Shown: piece after piece, positions 55,662 to 64,000 of the stretch
Layout of the letters: every line of letters begins with the position of its first letter
Numbering within the stretch: position 1 is the first letter of the stretch
Assembly: GCA_963971425.1 (NCBI GenBank)
Contig: OZ020520.1
Coordinates: 26,626,724 to 26,690,723, forward strand
DNA: 64,000 bases
Direction of reading: 5' to 3'
Source of the DNA: Bryoerythrophyllum caledonicum
Lineage: Eukaryota > Streptophyta > Bryopsida > Pottiales > Pottiaceae
The notes under the pieces: model-generated
What the model was told of the DNA's origin: nothing
Seen by the model: only the letters and a program-made list of their open reading frames with translations
Databases searched by the model: none
Translations under genes and position numbers: made by a program

Positions 55662-58338
55662 CAGTAGGGTCCAAGGCAGAATGGCGTTTTTGGTTTCCCA
55701 GTGGAAAAAAATTCAAGTCTGCCCACTTTGAAAGCCTTTAGAGAGATCAAAAATTGGTATTTTACCTTGAAATTTTTACCATGAACCTGAAATCAAGTTG
55801 TTAGAATGCCTACCGAACTTCAAAGCCAAATAATTCACCAAAAAGAAGTTATTCAAAATCTACCAATATAGGTAGCTGTGGAAAAAGTTTCACTCCTACC
55901 AACTTCGACAGCCTCCCAAGAATTGAAAACAAATGTCCTTACTTTGATTTTTTTTTGGTAGAAACAAATTTGTGTTAGTAATATATGGTAAAAATCTCAA
56001 GTCTAAAAGATTAGTAAAAAAAAAGATATTTCCAATCTACCAACATGTGTTATTTTGCGGTATGCTTGTGGAAATCATTTTCACTACAACCAACTTTGAC
56101 ACCCTCCCAATGGCTAAAAAATGGCCCATTTGCCATGAAATTCTTGTCACAAGATAAGCTACATGTTAATGACAAGTGTGACAAAATTCAAGCTGAAAAA
56201 GCTTACACAAAAAAAATAACTCACAATCTACCGACATGTGTAATTGTGAAAAGCAATTTAAGAGCTTGTTGGGAATGTTCATGCTTAGAAGCATGGATAA
56301 TTAGCTTATGGTATGAAATTGTCCACATAATACAGTACCTAAATAGAAATGCTTCTCAAAAAATAAAAAACATCCAAATTTAACTGTGCGCACTTGTCAC
56401 ATCGCAATGAATACACTTGCTAAGAATTTGAATACCACATACGCATGAAGGAGCCTTTGTTCTCTACATCAATGCTTGTTTTGAGAGTTGAATATCACAA
56501 GTGACTTGTAGAATGTGTGATGATTTGAGAGGGCTTATTTGAAAGCAAAGGTATGCACATGGTGATGTGGGAGTAAGAGTATGCACACGAGGGTTCATTT
56601 GAGAGGAAAGGTCTACACATACTGGTTTGGGAGTGAAGGTATGCACAAGCTAATTTGGGAACACATTTTGCACATCAAGGTTGATTTGGGAGGGGAACTT
56701 GTATGGACGTGTGGTTAGGTAGTTCAAATTTTAGATCAAATTCTCAGATTTAAAGTTGTGATTGATGGCTATTCCAGATGAAATTCGTGCACGTATTGTG
56801 GGTTTGAGTGAGGGAGGGAAGAAAGGAGTTGAAATTGCAGCTATTGTTGGAGTCCCTGTTAGAACAGTTCAGAGATTGGTGAAGCAATTTCGAGAAAATG
56901 GAACCTACAAAAGCAAAATGTGTGCCAAAAAATATGGATAAAAACTTAGTGATAGAGATGTCCATTGTATAAAACGTGTTATACAAGCTGATCGTCGCAT
57001 CACGCTCTCTGACGTTACTAATATGTGTCCTACTGAAGTATGTAGAAATACTATTCGAAAGGCTTTACATGATAGTAGCATTCACAGTCGAATTGCAGTC
57101 AAAAAACCTTTTTTGACACCTCGCCACATGTCTCAACGATTGGCTTTTGCTCAAAAGTATTGTCGATGGAGTGCAGAAGAGTGGGAGCAAGTTGTTTGGA
57201 CAGATGAGTCCACTTTTGAAGTTGGAAAAAACTCTAGACAAATTCATGTTTGGAGAACTGTGTATGAGCGCTATGCTTCAAGTTGTATAGTTCCAACTTT
57301 CAAGAGTGGGAGGACTTCTTTGATGATTTAAGGTGCATTATCTGGAGGGCAGAAGTCACAACTTGTTTTTATGCCTAAAGATCGGCGCTCTGCAAAGGAT
57401 TTTGTTGAAGTGGTTTACAATGGGGAGTTGCTTCATTCTATGGAAAAAGTACCACAAGGATTACTCATGGAAGATGGTGCTCGTGTCCATAGAAGAAAAA
57501 TATGTGAAGAATGGAGGCAAGCACACCGTCTAAAGAAGCTTAATTGGCCCGCTAACTCTCCTGATCTCAATCCAATTGAGAATCTTTGGAAGATTTTGAA
57601 AGATGCAGTTCAACATGGTTCAATATGCCCTAAAAATACAAGTGACTTAAGAGTAGTTATTGCAAGAGAGTGGAAGATTATTAGTGGTCAAAAGCTCCTT
57701 CTGCTATGTCATTCTATGCCTACTAGGTTACAAGCAGTGATAGAGGCAAGTGGAGGACATACACGTTGGTAGATTGTGAGTTATTTTTTTTGTGTAAGCT
57801 TTTTCAGCTTGAATTTTGTCACACTTGTCATTAACATGTAGCTTATCTTGTGACAAGAATTTCATGGCAAATGGGCCATTTTTTAGCCATTGGGAGGGTG
57901 TCAAAGTTGGTTGTAGTGAAAATGATTTCCACAAGCATACCGCAAAATAACACATGTTGGTAGATTGGAAATATCTTTTTTTTTACTAATCTTTTAGACT
58001 TGAGATTTTTACCATATATTACTAACACAAATTTGTTTCTACCAAAAAAAAATCAAAGTAAGGACATTTGTTTTCAATTCTTGGGAGGCTGTCGAAGTTG
58101 GTAGGAGTGAAACTTTTTCCACAGCTACCTATATTGGTAGATTTTGAATAACTTCTTTTTGGTGAATTATTTGGCTTTGAAGTTCGGTAGGCATTCTAAC
58201 AACTTGATTTCAGGTTCATGGTAAAAATTTCAAGGTAAAATACCAATTTTTGATCTCTCTAAAGGCTTTCAAAGTGGGCAGACTTGAATTTTTTTCCATT
58301 GGGAAACCAAAAACGCCATTCTGCCTTGGACCCTACTG
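55662..58338. mobile_element. Tc1/mariner-type transposon, 2,677 bp, long inverted repeats
   Basis: Ends CAGTAGGGTCCAAGG... are flanked by TA on both sides (55660-55661 and 58339-58340), the Tc1/mariner target. The terminal inverted repeats are about 573 bp (55662-56234 and 57765-58338) and nearly identical, pointing to recent activity. Each repeat contains three related blocks at about 185 bp spacing, built on ACCAACTTTGACACCCTCCC. A transposase frame with two stops lies between. Confidence 0.9.
56765..57772 (+). pseudogene. Tc1/mariner transposase with two in-frame stops
   Basis: One frame of 336 codons from ATG 56765 to TAG 57770-57772. The N-terminal half has a paired HTH (VGLSEGGKKGVEIAAIVGV then TVQRLVKQF) for binding the inverted repeats. 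The catalytic core has WTDESTFE (first Asp), LMEDGARVH (second Asp) and WPANSPDLNPIENLW, with the third acidic residue (Glu) at DD34E-like spacing. TAA codons at about 56939 and 57329 interrupt it, so this copy cannot make the full protein, although its long inverted repeats look fresh and it may have been moved in trans. The stop codon lies at the inner edge of the right inverted repeat. Confidence 0.9.
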
Positions 58339-58487
58339 TACATCTAAATTCTTTCTCATAGTGTTCATATTTAAAGTACATTTTGGAAACAAAATTTAAT
58401 GAAAACCTCTTATTAGCAAATACAAAATTATCCTACACGTTTGTCAGTTTTGTACATAATGAACCCCTTAAAGACCAATGCATTTCA

Positions 58488-58665
58488 GCGACGCTATCTT
58501 GTGAGCGGTGAGCGGTGAGCAGTGAGCAGAAAATAGTTTGAGAACACCAAAAAATCGCTCTTTTTTAGAAAAAAAAGGGGATTTCCCGGGAAATTAGTGG
58601 TACAACTGTGAAGTTTTGCCTTAAATGATGCAAAATTTTCTAAATTAAGAAAGTACCCTATAGCC
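58488..58665 (+). repeat. Left terminal region of MULE copy 4
   Basis: Terminal GCGACGCTATCTTGTGAGC, then GGTGAGC units, then ACCCTATAGCCGTGGAT at about 58653. The last motif is the family subterminal box also seen at 1952, 15719, 22289 and 55245. Confidence 0.75.
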
Positions 58666-58889
58666 GTGGATACATTGACAATTGAATGTTGTTTTGCATG
58701 TTTTACGCATGTCAAGGAATTATAATCTTTGAGTTTTATTTTTCCGAGGATTACATTTGTGCTTTTATTTAGGATGGCAATTTATAAAACAGAAGCTTCT
58801 GATGAAGTGCTAGAGTATTAGATGTGGAGTAAGATAATTTATTTCTTGAAGCAATAACATAAGAGGTTTCTATAGAAATACCAATGGTC

Positions 58890-59055
58890 AGTAGAAACCT
58901 TAAACTACCGGGTGATGGTAAGAGTTATCCGACTTCTCCAATTGGAAAGGTTTAGGGTTCAAACCACCGTGATCGAAAGGTCCTTCTATCTAGGGGAGCT
59001 GTCGGAAGTTGCTAACAAAACACTTCCGTTGTAAGTTAGGAAAAAAAACTAAAAT
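58890..59055 (+). mobile_element. SINE-like sequence with tRNA B box
   Basis: TGGTAAGAGTTATCCGAC resembles an A box and GGGTTCAAACCACC (about 58956) is a good B box. The segment ends in an A-rich run (GGAAAAAAAACTAAAA). No clear duplication is seen. Confidence 0.5.
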
Positions 59056-59155
59056 AATTAACTAATACGTATAGTCATGTAGTTGGAATATGGACACCAC
59101 ATCAGCTATCTAGACCTCGTCTAGAGTATTAAAAGTTCAGCCGCGACGCACATCA

Positions 59156-62100
59156 TCATGCGAGTTCTGCAATATTAGCAAGCTCTAGTATGTGTATAAC
59201 TTCATTGAAGTTGTAGCTTGGAGCATGCATGAACAAGTCCTTTTTGTAGTCCAATTTACACAAGTAATGTAAGATGTAGTACACATGCTTACAATATTTC
59301 CATTGCCCCTTCTTTCCCAACGCCTCTGTTGACATCTTCAAGAAATCATGGCACGTACATGCAGGGTAGTCCGTGATGGTCACGCAATACGACTTCTTCT
59401 TCTCCGTTTCAAGAGTGATAACGCATCCAAATCCTGGATAAGGTATTGCAGTGATATTTGAAACGTAGCACTGATTTATGAGAGCAACGCTTGATCACTT
59501 GTTTCTATGCTGAACGGAAGGCTCGTCATTGGTCCAGCAAATCTTTAAGCCGTTCCGGAAGGTATGATAAGAATCAAGATTCTTTGGAATAGGGAAGTGG
59601 GAACATGGAAGAGGCATGTTCAAAGACACTTGAAATTGTCTTTGAGGCGATAGTGATCCACGTTGCTCCAACTGAAAACCTGCTTCCTCTAGCGATAAAA
59701 CCTCTTGCATTGTCAAATTAGTGCCGGGCTTCACCAGCCACATCATTGGAATCACTGGCCAATCAACCACATTATATTTCTTTGATCCCTTCACACACCA
59801 ACCAAGATCATCAGTGCAAAACCAAAATTCAACGGTGATACTTCGTGGGGATCTGAATTTCTTTCTCCTACCAATATACATTGGGGCTGGAGTTCCATGG
59901 ATCCCACGCCCTACTTTAGCGCCACACTTCTCAGTAGTCCCGGCCTACAATGCCTGGCATTGTCTTTTAGAGTTCTTTGGAAGGTGGGTGATGTGCCACT
60001 TTGACGGATCACACTCTAATTCTAACACTGATGTTGTGTGTCGAACTCCGGAATCTTGCTCACTTAAAGCCTCCTCGATCCGCGCACAAGTCACCCTTGT
60101 GCCATCCCGTGGGATAGAGTAGTTAACTGTATCAGACCTATGAGAGTGGTTACTGGATCTAGGTGGCATGTCAAGCTTACGCTTAGTAGATCCAAAGATC
60201 TCAGCTCCTTTAAGTCCGCCGGTTCCTGTCAACAAGTCTTCCGCCCCTGGAAAACTCTTGACAACTTTTGCTATGAGTCTAGGATCACCAGAACGTTGTA
60301 CAGAACGCAATCAAAGCGTACCTTTGTCTGGTCCTTTACCTGATGTGCCTCCCTTTAACCATGCTCGATAAGTAGTGATTTGCATAAAAGCGCGGATGAG
60401 GTCATCCACAGTAGCCGCGTATAAACAGGTCATCGTGTTCCCGGATTGTTGGAGCCAATGATTGTGGACAGTCTCCGCAAGGTTGCAGGATAGCATGTCA
60501 GCTCTTTCGTCAAGCGTGAGGTCCTATAAAAGAAAACCGAAATGCAATTTAGGAGATTAATAAGAGATATGCTAATTAATAAGATAATCCAAAAGGTGAA
60601 AAAAAGGACTTACAAGCTGCATAGCGCCATCCCACTGTCTATAACAAAAGTGCCAAAACGCCATCCAGTCTTCAAGGGCACGACGCCCGCTGTCAGTAGT
60701 GGCCCCGGTTGAAATCCACCACCCTCTAATCACGTTATATTGAGCTTCAGCCTCTTCCTGTGATTTTGCATTCTTCCATATCTTGCACAATGCGATGTGT
60801 TGATCTTGGAAGGCAAGAAGAATATTCTTCAAGGTGGCTCGATGAAGGCACTTGTCCAATGAAATAAACAAGTCCGCTCTCTATTTTCCATTGAGACGTC
60901 TTTGTCGCCATTGCCATACACCCTCCATACAACATGCCAATTTGCGCCTGCACTATCAACTATGAATCCTTTAAAGTTCGTGTCTTCAACTCCGTGCTTC
61001 TTCATTGTATCATTCAGGTTCTCCCAGAAAAGTTGTTGTGCTTCGGCATCCTCCGATTGCATATCACACATGGCTATTGTCATAACACTACAATATTTGT
61101 TGTCGTACACGTGACATGCCATTGTTGTCCAGTCTTTGACCCGCTTGACATGATCAAACATCAACCAACAATCTTGGAGGTCTCCACCAGGTTGCATCCG
61201 TCTCACAAGGTCAACACCACTCCCAGGCCGGTCGACAGACATTTTAAAAACAAATACCTTCCCTTTAGATTGGCCGGGGAACTTGTTTTCGTGGACGAAA
61301 ACAAACTTTGACGACTCTTTCAAATCCATGATGTTGTCCATAACTCCCTTCTCTCCACTGTAGAAGCGTTTGCATGACGATACCAGATTCCGGATGTTTG
61401 GAGATGATAGTGTCTCAAACTGGTCAAGGACAGCATCCATAGATGCTCTTTCAAGGTTTGATGATCCGGATCCGGGACGGATCAAGTAATCGGAGAGGTA
61501 ACTCTTACTTGCAACCATGATGATTGCGGAATTTGTAGCATTCGTTATGCACTGTACATCCTTTGCGATGCAATCATGCATCAAGTCCATCGCAGTTTGG
61601 TCAACACCCATTGAGATTGGATGATGGTGATGTCCAAGATGAATGGCTAATCGAGTGCGCTCCGAGTTGGGAGAGGTCACATAATAAATACGTGCATCAC
61701 AAAGCGCCAAACAAATAGGAGGGATCTGGCATACTTTACAAGTTAAAGTAGATTTACCCGATGGTGCGCCATTCACAGGGAACGGGGAGATGGCAAGTCC
61801 GGCCCACTCAGTTTGATTCGTGTAGCTCTCGTTCCTGCATCTATAGTCACAACCAACGTTGGGGCATTGAAGATGTCCAGTACATGTTGATTTTCGATAA
61901 GTGAGTCCCAAGTCGTTCATGATGTTGGTCGTCATTGTGCTGCACCACATATGACCATCGTACTATTTGTTCATTCCGTCGAGACCCCCCCGAATTGAGT
62001 TGGGATACCTTCTGGAAGAGGAGGTAGTTCAAATATCATGTCTCCATTGTACTGTGGAGGTAGATACTTCACACGAGAAATCTCAAAACTATCAAAATCA

Positions 62101-62711
62101 GCGCGTCACAACTCAGGACGAGACCCCTTCCTAGAACAAGTCTGGCGGACGTATGGAATGATACTTCTGAGACCCTTGGACATAGGATGGATAGGAGGCT
62201 TCCCAGAAGAAACAGAAGGGGACATCTGGGATCTACTTCCAATTGGAATTAACACAAGCTGATGATCCGTGTCTTGTGACTTGGAGGGAAACGATGACTC
62301 TCCTAAGTTTACATTAGAGTCATTGTCATCATCAGTGTCACTAAGGAATTGTATGCCTGGGTTAGATTGTCTGCTTAAACCGGGCAAGAGTACTGTATCA
62401 CGTGATTGAGACGAACGAGTCGTGACAGGACACGAGGCATGCATAGACATTTGAGCATCTGACACACCATACACCTTGAATGAACCACGACTTAGATTCC
62501 ACGCAAATCCATTATCATTGCGGAATTTCACATGGTAAATGGAATGTTGAAGTCTATCCGAACTATCAAATATCTCCTGTTTGACATGAACTGTTCCAAT
62601 CCTTAGACCAAAGCGATTACAAAGCACTGCCTCAGGGACATTAACAGTTCCATCATCACCTAGGGACATGAAAAGCGGAACCCCGCCGTAGTGAGACGTG
62701 AAGGACGCCAT
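59156..62711 (-). pseudogene. MULE-type transposase with SWIM finger (copy 4, decayed)
   Basis: Collinear with copy 1 over its whole length: start MASF at 62711, a degenerate join near 61980-62110, MWCSTMTTNIMND, FDHVKRVKDWTT, FIVDSAGANW, RTCLFHW, then exon 2 from about 60526 (acceptor TTTTATAG) through CTCHDFLK and CKHVYYIL to TGA at 59156-59158. The intron donor AGCTT/GTAAGT is identical to that of copy 1. Several stops and at least three frameshifts make it non-functional. It keeps the Gln codon (CAA) where copy 1 has its stop, and copy 1 is open where this copy is broken, so both derive from an intact parent. Confidence 0.85.
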
Positions 62712-63321
62712 AAACTCAAACTATTAGCAACAACAAAGTTAGATCGACTATGAAAGATGAGAGGTGTAGAATTGAAAGGAATTAAATACTTTGTCCAATT
62801 GACGAAATGGAGAGCACAATTTTACTTTACTTTAACGGAATAATACATTCTTAGTCTGTCAAAACGACATGTCTACAATCTGACACGTCATGTTTGAACA
62901 AGACAAAGTAGAAACCAATCTAGAGGTCATATTTAGAGTCATCAATAATCATTGTGATATTACTAGCTGTATCCCCTAGGACACCAAGTTAGTGTTAAAG
63001 ATAAATCCAGTTAAGTGTATTGCATGTGGCTGCTGAAGCAATTAATAGAGATGCTATAGCCACAATTAACTTTGAGATTGAAATTCAAATTAAGACTGAC
63101 AACGATTGATAAATTAGTTAGAGATCACCGGGCTATCCCGTTGGCAAGTGCTTGGAATAGTAAAATAGGTCCAAGTAGGGGTAGTATGGGTTCAACCATG
63201 TCTTGCCATATCATACAACCATAATCTTGTAAACATGATCATTGTGACGAAACCAGGACAACTTGCTGAGGATGACAAGCAAGGGTGCCCGTAAGAGAAG
63301 AACAACACACACTCAAATCCT
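62712..63321. promoter_or_regulatory. Bidirectional spacer of MULE copy 4
   Basis: 610 bp between divergent start codons, comparable to 655 bp in copy 1. It includes a SINE-like or tRNA-like stretch at about 63125-63240 (TTGGCAAGTGCTTGG and GGGTTCAACC). Confidence 0.45.
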
Positions 63322-63818
63322 ATGCCCAAGAGATCCTCGGCGCAGCGACAACAGCAGAAGGCCTTGGTTACTCAGGAGAATTGTGAGGATCTGTCATCAA
63401 AGGAGCTAGTGCGATTCAGGGTATTGTCAAGTATACTGCAAGCAGAAGAGGCGCCTCACTCTATTGACGGAGTAAGTGTTTCTTATTCACATGATCAGTT
63501 GATTTTCATTAATGTAATACAATAGTGGGCATACTTTTATTCGTAATGTGTAGTAGACCAGCTATTTTATGCAATATGCCTACAAGTGGCCGTTGAAGAT
63601 CACTTGAGGTGAAAAAGTATTTTCAAGCGTTTTGTTCAACCATTGCATCTCTGTGAAGAATGATCCTCGGACTCTAGGTTAGATACTTGAGATGAGTTCC
63701 ATTAGTCGATTTGAATAGTATGTCATCGCTCGCACTTGCAAGCGGCAGGAGGTGAGAACGGAGAAGGGAGTGGACAGACACGCGACTACGAGGAGCTCTC
63801 GACAAAAGCTAGACAGGT
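63322..63818 (+). CDS. 5' exons of the divergent partner gene in MULE copy 4 (partial)
   Basis: Exon 1 (63322-63471) encodes 50 residues starting MPKRSSAQRQQQKAL and ends in phase 0 at a GTAAGT donor, as exon 1 of the ParB/methyltransferase-like gene in copy 1 does (GTAAGT, phase 0). A second exon is possible at about 63747-63818 (donor GTGAAT). The protein sequence is not obviously similar to that of copy 1, but position, orientation, basic N-terminus and exon phase agree. The domain-bearing exons would lie beyond 64000. Confidence 0.45.
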
Positions 63819-64000
63819 GAATTCGCGACATACTTACCAGATTCTGGCCACTACAAAAACGCGAATGTGTAGTTTGAATCTCCTCTTGTAGTTCTATACA
63901 GATTTTTGTAAGACTTTACTCTAGTCCTTAGCAGGTAACCCTACACCAATGTTGTAAACACAACGTGGCCGAATCCTAATTCGGTGACCCGTAGTACTTT

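Larger units (their letters stand above)
58488..64000. mobile_element. MULE-like element, copy 4 (runs off the window)
   Basis: The left end GCGACGCTATCTTGTGAGCG with GTGAGC tandem units starts at 58488. A decayed transposase runs leftwards (62711-59156) and a divergent partner gene starts at 63322. This mirrors copy 1. The other end is not in the window. At least one SINE-like sequence sits between the terminus and the transposase. Confidence 0.75.

Overview
The window is eukaryotic nuclear DNA from the green-plant lineage. The evidence is spliceosomal introns with GTAAGT-like donors, plant-type telomere units (CCCTAAA), a plant-style secretory subtilase, the last exon of a plant 2-oxoglutarate dioxygenase, tRNA-headed SINEs and SWIM-type MULE transposases. 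An early-diverging land plant or streptophyte alga fits best, but this is inference and I cannot name the species. Host genes are few: one intact subtilase (27.6-29.6 kb) and one dioxygenase exon. Most of the rest is nested DNA transposons.

Layout. 1818-15919 is a 14.1 kb MULE-like element with similar ends and a near-perfect 11 bp target duplication. It holds a MULE transposase gene (+, one internal stop) and, divergent from it, a 15-exon intact gene (-) for a 1,229-residue protein. That protein joins a ParB-like DGNHR domain to a degenerate N6/N4 DNA-methyltransferase-like domain. Its 2.45 kb third intron is filled with copies of a palindrome (GGCCTCGNATACGAGGCC). Next come a second, inverted MULE fragment (16-17.5 kb), a foldback structure of inverted tandem-repeat arrays with a SINE inside (17.5-20.05 kb), MULE end fragments and a third internally deleted MULE copy (22-23.4 kb), AT-rich intergenic DNA, the subtilase, and a 1.4 kb AT-rich non-autonomous element.

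31.55-53.82 kb is a nested stack. A dioxygenase last exon is split by a 0.7 kb CACARGGG-ended MITE, and that MITE is itself split by a 21,350 bp element (31765-53114) with TGTCG ends and a 4 bp ACGG duplication. Removing the insert restores a MITE the same length as its neighbour. The 21 kb element has the same logic as the MULE: a divergent pair of genes, one (+) for a DUF7869-like candidate transposase and one (-) for a second ParB/methyltransferase-like protein, probably with a C-terminal FCP1-like phosphatase domain. About 30 copies of a different palindrome (TTAGCTCGACTCGAGCTAA) fill the introns and flanks of both genes and do not occur outside the element.

53.1-64 kb holds the inverted MITE partner, a MULE end, a young Tc1/mariner element with about 573 bp inverted repeats, and a fourth MULE copy whose decayed transposase is again divergent from the first exon of a partner gene that runs off the window.

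The main result is that two unrelated transposon types each pair their transposase, head to head, with a ParB/methyltransferase-derived protein and an element-specific palindrome array. I infer a sequence-specific self-recognition or anti-silencing module, comparable in logic to VANC of Arabidopsis VANDAL elements or TnpA of En/Spm. This has not been tested.
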